Assembly: GCA_947500525.1 (NCBI GenBank)
Contig: CANMSH010000003.1
Location: 124,001 to 188,000 of the forward strand
DNA from: an uncultured Flavobacteriaceae bacterium
GTDB lineage: Bacteria; Bacteroidota; Bacteroidia; Flavobacteriales; Flavobacteriaceae
DNA: 64,000 nucleotides
Direction of reading: 5' to 3'
The notes beneath the pieces are model-generated. The model searched no databases and was not told the origin of the DNA. It saw only the letters and a list, made by a program, of their open reading frames with translations. Numbering within the stretch: the first letter of the stretch is position 1; every line of letters starts with the position of its first letter. Of the stretch, positions 34,986-43,003 are shown piece by piece. Position numbers and translations under genes: made by a program.

Positions 34986-35257
34986 GAGAATAGGAAACTC
35001 CTATTATAGTAAGGAGAGAAGCTCTATTGAAATGTTAAGTTTTCTTAACTGTTTTACTTCTCCCCTTTCTCCCCTTCCTTTCTCCCCTTATTACTAAGGA
35101 GTGTATTATAAATGTTTAGCGACGATTAATACTCCAAATGTATTGCAAAACCAAATACCGGTCAATAGAGAGACTGGGTATTTTTGAAAATCATGGGAAA
35201 CCATGAGTTTTGCAAAAATTTTAAAAGACCTTGATTTATCAGGGTCTTTTTGCTTTT
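34986..35257 (+). ncRNA. Structured non-coding RNA of about 270 nt, family not recognised
   Basis: In order it can form: a 7-bp hairpin (AATAGGA/TCCTATT from 34989); GAGAAG/CTTCTC enclosing GTTAAG-TTTT-CTTAAC; a pyrimidine tract with three TTCTCCCCTT copies (35058, 35067, 35080); and a bulged hairpin GGAGT..ATTA/TAATACTCC (35098-35137). Then comes a three-way junction. Its closing helix is TTGCAAAAC/GTTTTGCAA (35143-35215). One arm has 11 bp and a one-base bulge (35153-35183); the other is TCATGG-GAAA-CCATGA (35191-35206). A 12-bp terminator with a T-run follows (35223-35257). It does not match tmRNA, RNase P or SRP RNA motifs that I know; 6S RNA or a flavobacterial Rfam family is not excluded. 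Confidence 0.65.
35223..35257 (+). terminator. Terminator of the structured RNA
   Basis: The 12-bp stem AAAAGACCTTGA / TATCAGGGTCTTTT (one G-U pair, 4-nt loop) is followed by TTTTTGCTTTTT on the plus strand. Confidence 0.75.
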
Positions 35258-35294
35258 TAACAGGTTTTTCTTCAAACACTAACCCATATGTCAC

Positions 35295-35325
35295 AAAAAA
35301 AAAGCTGCTTTAAAAAAGCAGCTTT
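35295..35325 (-). terminator. Terminator of the DUF4293 gene
   Basis: AAAGCTGCTTT pairs with AAAGCAGCTTT; on the minus strand a run of nine T follows. It lies 28 bp after the DUF4293 stop. Confidence 0.85.
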
Positions 35326-35352
35326 CACACAAATATAACTAAGATGTTAGAA

Positions 35353-35784
35353 TTATCTCAACCTATCTACAGATTTTACGAGGTTCTCATCTTTGTGTAT
35401 TGCCTTATTTGCTAAAACCAACAATAAAACAACAACAAAGGGTATAAAAACCCCAATACCCTTCTCAGAGATACTTGTCTCTCCAGGTAACATTAGTAAA
35501 TAATATATCAATACTCCTAATAAAATAAGGTTGATCAAAATATTTAATCTATTCAACACAAACTGCAACTTTCTATTTTTAAATAAAAAAATAGTAATTA
35601 GCGACAGTATTGCCGAACCTATAAAAGAAAAGGGCACCACTTTTAGCAGCGTACTCTTTGAAGAAAGTAAATCTAATACATATATAATAGTTTCATTTTC
35701 TTTCCATAATGAGAACGCAAATATCAAGCCTCCAGCTAAAATACTAGCGAGAAATAAATACAATGTTTGAATTCTTTGAATCAT
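35353..35784 (-). CDS. DUF4293 four-helix membrane protein
   Basis: 143 residues with four hydrophobic helices (about 7-25, 47-66, 75-93, 108-126) and the family-typical N-terminus MIQRIQTLYLFLASILAGGL. It is nearly always divergent from rho in flavobacteria, as here. The function is unknown. A minus-strand TACTTTTG -7 box lies at 35803-35810, 19 bp before the start codon. Confidence 0.85.
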   Translation of the reverse strand: MIQRIQTLYLFLASILAGGLIFAFSLWKENETIIYVLDLLSSKSTLLKVVPFSFIGSAILSLITIFLFKNRKLQFVLNRLNILINLILLGVLIYYLLMLPGETSISEKGIGVFIPFVVVLLLVLANKAIHKDENLVKSVDRLR

Positions 35785-35802
35785 TATTTTCTTTTAAGGC
35801 TA

Positions 35803-35810
35803 CAAAAGTA
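35803..35810 (-). promoter_or_regulatory. -7 box of the DUF4293 gene
   Basis: Reads TACTTTTG on the minus strand, an exact TAnnTTTG match 19 bp before the start codon. Confidence 0.5.
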
Positions 35811-35988
35811 CATTAATCTTTTTAACAGATAAAGTTTATATATTAAAATAAATTTGTATAATTGCACTGTATTATAAGTATAACTTCTGTATAATACGTC
35901 TTAAACAACTCAAATCTAATAGTTTATTTAATCCTTAACAAAAACCATAAAAGGATAATTCTTATTAACTAATATCATTAACATTCGA

Positions 35989-37608
35989 ATGTTTGAAATC
36001 GAAGCACTAAAAGCAAAAAAGCTTCCTGAATTACAGGAAATCGCTGAAAAAATTGGCGTACCTAAATACCGTCAATTAAAAAAATTAGATCTAGTTTATC
36101 AAATACTAGATGTTCAGGCTACCAAGCCAATCGAAAGAGAACAGAAGCCACGCAAACCGCGCCCTCAAAGAAAGAGAATGGCCAAACCTCAAGTAGAAGC
36201 GAAAACCGCTACCGAAGTAAAAACTCCTGCAGAAAAACCGCAAGAAGCAAAGGTTGCAACAGAAAATACCAAAACTGAAGCTCCTAAACCTCAGCAAAAA
36301 AATCAACCGAAAGAGAAACAACATAATCCTGAGAAAAAACAAACGCAGGATAAAAAAGAAAACCCTTCTCATCCTCAAAAAAGAGATAATAGAGAGAAGA
36401 GACAGCATCCGCAACAAAATAATAAACAGCGTAATGGTGAAAGAGGTAATAATGCCAAACGCCAAGGAAAGTATCGCGACCCTGATTTTGAATTTGATGG
36501 AATCATAGAAAGTGAAGGTGTGTTAGAAATTATGCAAGATGGCTATGGTTTTTTACGCTCATCTGATTATAATTATTTATCATCTCCTGATGACATCTAT
36601 GTATCTCAATCTCAAATAAAACTATTTGGATTAAAAACAGGAGATACCGTTCGCGGAATTGTAAGACCTCCAAAAGAAGGTGAAAAGTATTTCCCTTTAA
36701 TTAGAGTTTCTTTAATTAATGGTTTGAATCCGAGTATTGTTAGAGATCGTGTAGCGTTTGAACATTTAACACCGCTGTTTCCTAATGAAAGATTCAACTT
36801 AGCAGAAAAAGGAAGTTCTACTTCTACAAGAATTATTGATTTGTTCTCTCCTATTGGAAAAGGACAAAGAGGTATGATTGTATCGCAACCTAAAACGGGT
36901 AAAACCATGTTGCTTAAAGATATTGCCAACGCAATTGCAGCGAATCACCCCGAGGTATATCAAATTGTATTACTTATTGATGAAAGACCTGAAGAGGTAA
37001 CCGATATGCAACGTAATGTAAAAGGTGAAGTTGTCGCTTCTACTTTTGATGAGCCTGCAGAAAAACATGTAAGGGTAGCGAATATCGTATTAGAAAAAGC
37101 AAAACGCTTAGTAGAATGTGGACATGATGTTGTTGTGCTACTAGATTCTATTACACGTTTAGCAAGAGCATATAACACAGTGGCGCCTGCTTCTGGTAAA
37201 ATTTTATCAGGGGGTATTGATGCCAATGCCTTACATAAGCCAAAACGTTTCTTTGGTGCAGCACGTAAAATAGAGAATGGTGGTTCTTTAACAATTATTG
37301 CCACTGCTCTAACAGATACGGGTTCTAAAATGGACGAAGTGATCTTCGAAGAATTTAAAGGAACCGGTAATATGGAGCTGCAATTAGATAGAAATATTGC
37401 AAATAGAAGAATTTATCCGGCCGTAGATCTTGTAAAATCAAGTACACGTAGAGATGACCTCTTACTCGATGCCAAAACGGTGCAACGTATGTGGGTTATG
37501 CGTAAATATTTAGCTGATATGAATCCTATCGAAGCAATGGAATTTATTAGCGAAAAAATCAAGTTCTCAAAGAATAATGAAGAATTTATTATTTCTATGA
37601 ACGGATAG
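35989..37608 (+). CDS. rho: Transcription termination factor Rho
   Basis: 539 residues, longer than the E. coli protein (419). The N-terminal helical domain ([22 protein letters not shown]) is followed by a Bacteroidota-type low-complexity insert (about 45-165, rich in Lys, Gln, Pro, Glu). Then comes the RNA-binding OB domain ([20 protein letters not shown]). The ATPase core has Walker [13 protein letters not shown] (about 300), [18 protein letters not shown] and [12 protein letters not shown]. It is a hexameric RNA helicase that releases RNA polymerase. The leader is about 130 bp, long enough for autoregulation. It ends in a strong intrinsic terminator. Confidence 0.97.
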   Translation: MFEIEALKAKKLPELQEIAEKIGVPKYRQLKKLDLVYQILDVQATKPIEREQKPRKPRPQRKRMAKPQVEAKTATEVKTPAEKPQEAKVATENTKTEAPKPQQKNQPKEKQHNPEKKQTQDKKENPSHPQKRDNREKRQHPQQNNKQRNGERGNNAKRQGKYRDPDFEFDGIIESEGVLEIMQDGYGFLRSSDYNYLSSPDDIYVSQSQIKLFGLKTGDTVRGIVRPPKEGEKYFPLIRVSLINGLNPSIVRDRVAFEHLTPLFPNERFNLAEKGSSTSTRIIDLFSPIGKGQRGMIVSQPKTGKTMLLKDIANAIAANHPEVYQIVLLIDERPEEVTDMQRNVKGEVVASTFDEPAEKHVRVANIVLEKAKRLVECGHDVVVLLDSITRLARAYNTVAPASGKILSGGIDANALHKPKRFFGAARKIENGGSLTIIATALTDTGSKMDEVIFEEFKGTGNMELQLDRNIANRRIYPAVDLVKSSTRRDDLLLDAKTVQRMWVMRKYLADMNPIEAMEFISEKIKFSKNNEEFIISMNG

Positions 37609-37639
37609 TATTTAAAATATACTAATTCAAATTACTGAG

Positions 37640-37673
37640 AGTCAAACACATTATGTGTTTGGCTTTCTTTTTT
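37640..37673 (+). terminator. Terminator of rho
   Basis: An 11-bp stem (AGTCAAACACA / TGTGTTTGGCT, one G-U pair, 3-nt loop) is followed by TTCTTTTTT. Confidence 0.85.
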
Positions 37674-37682
37674 ATAAAAAGC

Positions 37683-37714
37683 TTGCAAATAACCATTAAA
37701 TATATGTATATTTG
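37683..37714 (+). promoter_or_regulatory. Promoter of tRNA-fMet
   Basis: TTG (37683-37685), a 21-bp spacer and TATATTTG (37707-37714), a perfect Bacteroidota promoter, 10 bp before the tRNA. Confidence 0.85.
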
Positions 37715-37724
37715 CCGTCCACAT

Positions 37725-37800
<76 letters not shown>

Positions 37801-37808
37801 GTAGTAGT

Positions 37809-37839
37809 AAGGCTTTACAGAAATGTGAAGCCTTTTTTT
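37809..37839 (+). terminator. Terminator immediately after tRNA-fMet, supplied by the element
   Basis: The 11-bp stem AAGGCTTTACA / TGTGAAGCCTT has a GAAA tetraloop, and T7 follows. Being inside the element, it replaces the displaced original at 42932. The rest of the 268-bp gap to the next gene is AT-rich, with a 14-bp palindrome (AAACAAATTTGTTT, 37852-37865) and nothing else recognised. Confidence 0.85.
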
Positions 37840-38107
37840 ATGTTTCATGTAAAACAAATTTGTTTAAGGATCATAATTTTCAATGCATTTATTTTTTTGT
37901 TGATAATGATTTTTTCACCTTTTTTCCATACTATTGGAAAAGACGACAGTTTTCTGAGTAATAAGATAAAATCAATTTCAGGAATAATAGCTCCAAAAAT
38001 ATAATCCATAAAAAGAGTATGCATTCATTAAAAATAATTCAATTAGGTTGATTTTCGTGATTATCAAAATAAGTATAAGTCGATTATTTTACATGGAACA
38101 AATTACC

Positions 38108-38425
38108 TTAATTAAAAAGATTAAAATTATCTATTGTAATTTTTAACTTTTGTGCCAGTTCATAATCTTCAACAAAAACAGCATTATTTAGAAGAACTTT
38201 AAGTTCTTGTTGAGTTCCTTTCCTTAGAAGAGATAGATCAAATTCGTGATACTTATATTCCTTTCCTAGCTTTTCAGGATAACCGTCTATTAATATACAT
38301 TGGTATAGATATCTTCCCTTGGCATCAGGCTCAACTCTTAACACATTATAGACTTGAAAGTCCAAATCTTGATATTTGTTATGTTCTACTATATCACCTA
38401 AAACATATTTATTGAATTTCCACAT
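38108..38425 (-). CDS. Small protein with a UVR-motif-like C-terminus
   Basis: 105 residues. The N-terminal 70 residues are beta-rich and hydrophilic (VLGDIVEHNKYQDLDFQVYNVL). The C-terminus LLNNAVFVEDYELAQKLKITI resembles the UVR motif of UvrB/UvrC and ClpC-type partners, a helical hairpin used in protein-protein contact. No function can be assigned. It is the only minus-strand gene of the element. Confidence 0.6.
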   Translation of the reverse strand: MWKFNKYVLGDIVEHNKYQDLDFQVYNVLRVEPDAKGRYLYQCILIDGYPEKLGKEYKYHEFDLSLLRKGTQQELKVLLNNAVFVEDYELAQKLKITIDNFNLFN

Positions 38426-38746
38426 AAGTGATACTTGTTTAAAGTTAATAACTTTACTAAGGTAGTGTTACCTTTTTTAGAAATAGAGTAAAGGTTTTTA
38501 CTTAATATAGTCAGCAGGGCTATAAACATAAATCATAAATTGAATTTATTGCGATGAAATTATGACATACTAAACTGTTTATTCACTACCTTTAAAAGAA
38601 TTCCATTCTACACAGAATTGATTCTTAGCTGAACGAAGTACGGTATCATTCCAAAAGTGAAAAGAAGCTTGTTTATATACTTAGACTATTTAGTACGCAA
38701 GGTAAAAGAGTCATAAGTATTTGCACTTGATCAATAAAACACCTAA

Positions 38747-39307
38747 ATGAAATTATACATTAAATATATGGTTAGTCGGCGTTGCAAAACGTTGGTAAAA
38801 AAAGAGTTAGAAAGATTGAATTTAACCTATTTCACTTTAGATCTTGGTGTAGTTGAAATAATAGAAGATATTACTAATGAAAAAAGAACACAGTTTAAAA
38901 ATAACCTATTAAAATCTGGTCTTGAATTACTGGATGATAAAAAAAGCATTCTGGTTGAGAAAATAAAGACTACAATTGTTGAAATGATTCATTATTCTGA
39001 AGAAATTCCAAATATTAATTATTCAGGATATATAAGTGATAAATTAGGTTATAATTATACATACTTAGCCAATATCTTTTCTGAGGTAAAAGGAATTACT
39101 ATACAGCAATATATTATTAATCATAAAATTGAAAAAATAAAAGAGTTGCTATTATATGACGAACTCAATCTTACCGAAATAGCAGACAAACTCCACTACA
39201 GTAGCTCTGCTCATTTATCAAATCAATTCAAAAAAATAACAGGCTTATCACCTTCTTTTTTTAAAGAACTACAAATAAAAAGGAAGATAAATCTAGAAGA
39301 CCTGTGA
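38747..39307 (+). CDS. AraC-family transcriptional regulator, small HMA-like N-terminus
   Basis: 186 residues. An N-terminal domain of about 70 residues (MVSRRCKTLVKKELERLNL, FTLDLGVVEI) resembles the small ligand-free domain common in short flavobacterial AraC proteins. The DNA-binding domain has two helix-turn-helices (YISDKLGYNYTYLANIF and TEIADKLHYSSSAHLSNQFKKITGLSPSFF). It has no metal cysteines (only one Cys in RRC). Placed upstream of the accessory proteins and cassette, it is a candidate activator of the element, though this is inferred. A 320-bp gap before it holds no recognisable gene. Confidence 0.85.
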   Translation: MKLYIKYMVSRRCKTLVKKELERLNLTYFTLDLGVVEIIEDITNEKRTQFKNNLLKSGLELLDDKKSILVEKIKTTIVEMIHYSEEIPNINYSGYISDKLGYNYTYLANIFSEVKGITIQQYIINHKIEKIKELLLYDELNLTEIADKLHYSSSAHLSNQFKKITGLSPSFFKELQIKRKINLEDL

Positions 39308-39519
39308 TATATGTAATGTTTGTAAATACTTATGTAATAAACTTCTGGCAATTCTTCCTCATCTTTATATTTTATAAAGCTGATTTAAATCAAAACAAAT
39401 AAATAGCATGAAGGAAATACCAGAAAATAGTGATTTGAGTAAAAACACTCTACAACGATTGACTGAATTTTACAAAACAAGAATTAAAAACTTAATATTT
39501 AAAAACAAAAACAATTCTA

Positions 39520-39636
39520 ATGTCCAAAGAAAAACAAGGAAAACCGAAGTCAGGGAAAACACCACCATCAAAAACCCCGAAAGAAAAAAAAGCAGCTAAA
39601 AGGGAAAAAAGAAATTCGAAAAACAAAGCAGAGTGA
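39520..39636 (+). CDS. Small basic Lys/Pro-rich protein
   Basis: 38 residues (MSKEKQGKPKSGKT... ending SKNKAE), highly charged and disordered. It is too short for most gene finders. Short proteins of this composition recur beside such small AraC regulators in flavobacteria, as I recall; I cannot check this. Its stop overlaps the GTG start of the next gene by 4 nt, which supports translation. An overlapping frame (39408-39599) in another phase competes for this DNA. Confidence 0.5.
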   Translation: MSKEKQGKPKSGKTPPSKTPKEKKAAKREKRNSKNKAE

Positions 39637-39833
39637 AAATAAAGACAAATTTAATTGAGGATGAATATAAAAAAGGGGATATCGTGTGTGCGAAGGCAAG
39701 ACCATCAGTGGCATTGGTTGTTAGGATATATGCTCGAAAGATTTACTATTGTACTGTAAAGAATGATTCTTCCGCAAAAGAGCTGGTATATTTTGGAAGA
39801 GAACTAAAACCTTATAAGGAAAACCCTAAATAG
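39633..39833 (+). CDS. Small conserved-type protein (K-G-D-I-V...Y-Y-C motif)
   Basis: 66 residues from GTG 39633. KKGDIVCAKARPSVALVVRIYARKIYYCTVKND-like sequence followed by ELVYFGRELKPY has the look of a small five-strand SH3/KOW-like barrel. I recall similar proteins next to short AraC regulators in the Bacteroidota, often on mobile segments. No function is known. It ends 9 bp before the DUF1611 gene and is likely co-transcribed with it. Confidence 0.55.
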   Translation: MKIKTNLIEDEYKKGDIVCAKARPSVALVVRIYARKIYYCTVKNDSSAKELVYFGRELKPYKENPK

Positions 39834-39842
39834 AAGATATCA

Positions 39843-40922
39843 ATGAAAGCAACTGCATTAGTTTATTGTGAGAATGAATTTGGAAATATAGACGGAAAAA
39901 TAGCTAATGGTTTAATACGAAAATCAGAGGTTTACAAAATCGTAGGAGTTATAGATAGTTCTAAAACAGGTAAAGATGCAGGTGAATATCTTGATGGGAT
40001 AAAAAATGGAGTCCCGATTTTTGAAAGTGTTGAGAGTGCTTTAAAGGAATTAAAAAGTATGCCTCAATACTTTATTTATGGAATTGCTCCACTAGTTTCC
40101 TTTTTAAGTAATCAACAAAAAGAAGTCATTTTTTCTGCCATAAAAAGAGGGATGAATATTGTTAATGGGATGCCAGAATTTTTAAATGATAATGTTCAAT
40201 TTAAAGATATGGCTCTCAAAAATGGGGTCACTATTCAAGATATAAGAAAACCACCCGAGCGTAAAAACCTCCATAACTTTACAGGACGTATACAAGATAT
40301 AAAGGTTCCAATAGTTACTATAATGGGAACAGATTGTGCTGTTGGGAAAAGAACTTCTGCATTACTTTTAGTAGAGGCACTCAGAGATCAAGGGGTACAT
40401 GCTGTTTTTATAACTACTGGTCAAACAGGATTACTCCAAGGGTCTAAATATGGAATAGCAATAGATGTTTTAACTTCAGGTTTTGCTACAGGCGAAGTTG
40501 AAAATGCCATTCTCAATGCTTGTGAAGAAGAAAACCCTGATATCATTATTGTTGAAGGTCAAGGAGCTTTAAGTCATCCTGCATTTACTTCGTCAAGTGC
40601 TATTTTAAGAGGGGCAATGCCTGATGCTATTATTATTCAGCACCCTCCTAGACGAAAAAGCTATTGTGATTATCCTAAGATACCAATGTTATCATTGGAG
40701 AATGAGATAGAAATGATAGAAGTATTCTCCAATTCTAAGGTTATTGCTATTACTATTAATCATGAAAACATGAATGATATTGAGGTGGATAACACTATTA
40801 AAAGATATGAATCTACATATCATTTACCCACTACAGATGTTTTAAAACATGGATGTGGTAAATTAATAAATACATTAACCAAAACGTTTCCCAAGTTAAA
40901 CAGAGAGTCGATACTAGTTTGA
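39843..40922 (+). CDS. DUF1611 / DgcN-like P-loop acyltransferase family protein
   Basis: 359 residues. The N-terminal Rossmann-like domain (to about 150) has IVGVIDSSKTGKDAG and GIAPLVSF. A P-loop domain follows with Walker-type GTDCAVGKRT (162-171), TTGQTGLLQG and VEGQGALSHPA. This is the DUF1611 architecture. A characterised member, DgcN, N-acetylates D-glutamate for catabolism through an N-acyl epimerase. Here it is translationally coupled to an Orr-like racemase and a VanX-like dipeptidase, pointing to D-amino-acid metabolism. Whether it acetylates D-Glu or another D-amino acid is unknown. Confidence 0.8.
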   Translation: MKATALVYCENEFGNIDGKIANGLIRKSEVYKIVGVIDSSKTGKDAGEYLDGIKNGVPIFESVESALKELKSMPQYFIYGIAPLVSFLSNQQKEVIFSAIKRGMNIVNGMPEFLNDNVQFKDMALKNGVTIQDIRKPPERKNLHNFTGRIQDIKVPIVTIMGTDCAVGKRTSALLLVEALRDQGVHAVFITTGQTGLLQGSKYGIAIDVLTSGFATGEVENAILNACEEENPDIIIVEGQGALSHPAFTSSSAILRGAMPDAIIIQHPPRRKSYCDYPKIPMLSLENEIEMIEVFSNSKVIAITINHENMNDIEVDNTIKRYESTYHLPTTDVLKHGCGKLINTLTKTFPKLNRESILV

Positions 40923-42004
40923 GACTTCCGAGGATTGATATTGATATTGGAAAAGTTGCACACAACATTCAACAACTAAAAACACTTTATGGTTCTAAAG
41001 GAATTAAAATTATTGGTGTTACCAAAGTTGTTGGAGGTCATCCTGCAATTGCGAAAGTATTCATAGAAAATGGTATTCAGATTCTTGCAGACTCTAGAAT
41101 TGAAAATATCATAAAAATGCGCAAATCTGGTATATGTGCACAATACTTACTGCTTAGAACACCTTCTCTAAGTCAAATTGAAGAAGTTGTTATTCATGCG
41201 CATATAAGTTTAAATACCGAGCTCATTGTTTTAAAAGAACTCTCAAAATACGCTTTGAAAAACAATATCTTACATAAAGTAATTCTTATGGTGGAGTTGG
41301 GAGATTTACGAGAAGGGATCATGCCTGTAGATATAGACCACGCTGTAAAAGAAGTACTAGAATTAAAGGGACTCTCCTTAATAGGAATAGGAACAAACCT
41401 TGCTTGCTTTGGAGGAATAAGCCCCGATGATAGTAAAATGAAAGAACTATCATCAATAGCTATTCATTTAGAGGGAAAATTTAAAATTTCCTTAACTATC
41501 ATTTCTGGCGGAAACTCTGCAAATTATTATTGGTTTAAATCTTCAAAGAATGTTGAGAGAATTAATAACCTACGTATAGGTGAATCTGTCTTTTTGGGTA
41601 GGGAAACACTTTGTAGAATACCTATACCAGGGCTTTTTACAGATGTTTTTACTTTAGTTGCTGAAGTAATTGAATCAAAAATAAAACCCTCACAGCCTTA
41701 TGGTAAAGTATATCAAAACGCTAATGGAAAAATCAAAAAGTTTAAAAAAAAGGGTTCAATAAATAGAGCTATTCTAGCTATTGGACGACAAGATGTCGTG
41801 GTCTCAGGAATTACTCCTAGGCAAAATATATCTATTTTGGAAGCAAGTAGTGATCATGTTGTAGTTGATAATACTGAATCAGATTTAAAAATAGGAGACA
41901 CAATAGAATTTGATTTAAACTATAGCGCTTTGTTAAGAGTATTGAATTCATCTTATATAACTAAAAATATACTTACCTTTAATGAATGTAAAAGCGTACT
42001 GTAA
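40919..42004 (+). CDS. Alanine/ornithine-racemase-family PLP enzyme
   Basis: 361 residues from a TTG that overlaps the DUF1611 stop (TTGA). A TIM-barrel PLP domain carries the lysine K36 in IIGVTKVVGGH. ILADSRIENIIKM and GGNSANYYW (phosphate-binding) are typical of the alanine/ornithine racemase group. The C-terminal beta domain (about 240-340) has AIGRQDVV and IGDTIEFDLNYSALLR. It would epimerise a free amino acid; the substrate is set by context only. It overlaps the next gene by 23 nt. Confidence 0.82.
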   Translation: MRLPRIDIDIGKVAHNIQQLKTLYGSKGIKIIGVTKVVGGHPAIAKVFIENGIQILADSRIENIIKMRKSGICAQYLLLRTPSLSQIEEVVIHAHISLNTELIVLKELSKYALKNNILHKVILMVELGDLREGIMPVDIDHAVKEVLELKGLSLIGIGTNLACFGGISPDDSKMKELSSIAIHLEGKFKISLTIISGGNSANYYWFKSSKNVERINNLRIGESVFLGRETLCRIPIPGLFTDVFTLVAEVIESKIKPSQPYGKVYQNANGKIKKFKKKGSINRAILAIGRQDVVVSGITPRQNISILEASSDHVVVDNTESDLKIGDTIEFDLNYSALLRVLNSSYITKNILTFNECKSVL

Positions 42005-42665
42005 AGCAGTTGAAGATGAGGATCGTAGGAATAAATTGTTATCTTCTTCAATTCGTATTTATGAAAACCATTCTCCTTTAATGAGTTTGATGGACACAGA
42101 TTTTAATTTGATTTTTGAACCATCAATTTCAATAGATTATATGTATCTAGTTAGAAAAGATTTGCTTGAAAGGATAGGAAGAATTAGTAAGAAGCTAGAT
42201 GCTCAAAATAAAACATTGATTATTCGTTCTGCATGGAGGTCTTTTGAACATCAGAAATTTTTATGGGATGAAAAATTTGAATTCTTTCAGAAACTGCATC
42301 CAGGAAAACCATTCATACAAGCTAAAGAAATGGTTAGTTATTTTGTTGCACCGCCAACAAAGTCAATGCATGCTACAGGAGGAGCGATAGATGCATTAAT
42401 CTATGATGTTACTAAAGGTTGCGTTATGGATTTTGGAACTAATCAAGGATTGGAGATAAACCTTTCAGAAAAATGTTATCCTTACTATCCTGATATTAGT
42501 GAAGAAGCAAAGAAAAACAGATCATTGCTAATTGGTTTATTTGAGAATGAAGGTTTTGTTTGCGACCTAAAAGAATATTGGCATTTTGATTACGGAAATA
42601 TTGTTTGGGCAGTTGAAAAAGGGAAGAAGTATGCTTTTTACGGAACTATTTTTCCGATTGATTGA
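41982..42665 (+). CDS. VanX-like D-Ala-D-Ala dipeptidase (peptidase M15D)
   Basis: 227 residues, no signal peptide, so cytoplasmic like VanX. Zinc ligands are H130 and D137 in SMHATGGAID and H201 in EYWHFD, with the catalytic E198. An Arg in IRSAWRS corresponds to the VanX transition-state Arg. Family members cleave D-Ala-D-Ala or related dipeptides. With a D-amino-acid N-acyltransferase-like protein and a racemase it could recycle peptidoglycan-type or other D,D-dipeptides. It contains no sign of a vancomycin-resistance operon. Confidence 0.88.
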   Translation: MNVKAYCKAVEDEDRRNKLLSSSIRIYENHSPLMSLMDTDFNLIFEPSISIDYMYLVRKDLLERIGRISKKLDAQNKTLIIRSAWRSFEHQKFLWDEKFEFFQKLHPGKPFIQAKEMVSYFVAPPTKSMHATGGAIDALIYDVTKGCVMDFGTNQGLEINLSEKCYPYYPDISEEAKKNRSLLIGLFENEGFVCDLKEYWHFDYGNIVWAVEKGKKYAFYGTIFPID

Positions 42666-42885
42666 GTATTGTTTTCGAGAATTCCTAAAATAAATGGATG
42701 AGGACTATTATCCCTTAGACATAATGCATAAAGAATTTTGATATAATATTAAGAAATTCTAATTTTTAGAAGAAAGTAATAAATATAAGTTGCATTGATT
42801 ATTATAAAATTAATCAGCGTATGCTTTTTCGTACGCGATTTTAAATTAGCATACAGTAAGAAAGGTGTTTTTTTGTTTTTTTATA

Positions 42886-42930
42886 CTCATAACCCGAAGG
42901 TCACTGGTTCGAGTCCAGTTCCCGCTACTA
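42886..42930. repeat. Right attachment repeat: 45-bp tRNA-fMet 3' remnant
   Basis: Identical to 37756-37800 but lacking the 5' half of a tRNA, so not a functional gene. The 220 bp before it contain only AT-rich DNA with a weak GCGTAT/GTACGC hairpin near 42820. Confidence 0.92.
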
Positions 42931-42931
42931 C

Positions 42932-42961
42932 AAACCAGATACAAAAGTATCTGGTTTTTTT
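42932..42961 (+). terminator. Displaced native terminator of tRNA-fMet
   Basis: The 11-bp stem AAACCAGATAC / GTATCTGGTTT (AAAA loop) has a following T-run. It starts 1 bp after the right repeat, exactly where the tRNA transcript would have ended before insertion. Confidence 0.85.
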
Positions 42962-43003
42962 ATAGATGAGATTCTGGAGGTCGTTTCCAATACTAAGGTC
43001 TGT

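Noticed and set aside
35106-35294. 62-codon minus-strand open frame opposite the structured RNA
   Set aside because: No recognisable domain, it spans both hairpins and terminator of the plus-strand RNA, and has no supporting promoter; the RNA explains the region better.
36106-36508. Long low-complexity frames overlapping rho on other phases or strand
   Set aside because: They mirror the Lys/Gln-rich insert of Rho and have no independent features.
39408-39599. 63-codon frame (MKEIPENSDLSK...) overlapping the 38-codon basic protein
   Set aside because: The two cannot both be confidently real. The 38-codon frame couples to the next gene by a 4-nt overlap. The N-terminal part of the longer one may still be translated, so this is uncertain rather than excluded.
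39843-42665. Vancomycin-resistance cluster
   Set aside because: Only VanX-like similarity is present; there is no VanA-type ligase, VanH or VanRS pair, so D-amino-acid metabolism fits better.
42886-42930. Second tRNA-Met gene
   Set aside because: Only the anticodon-to-3' half is present; upstream bases cannot form the D-arm or 5' acceptor strand. It is the right attachment repeat.
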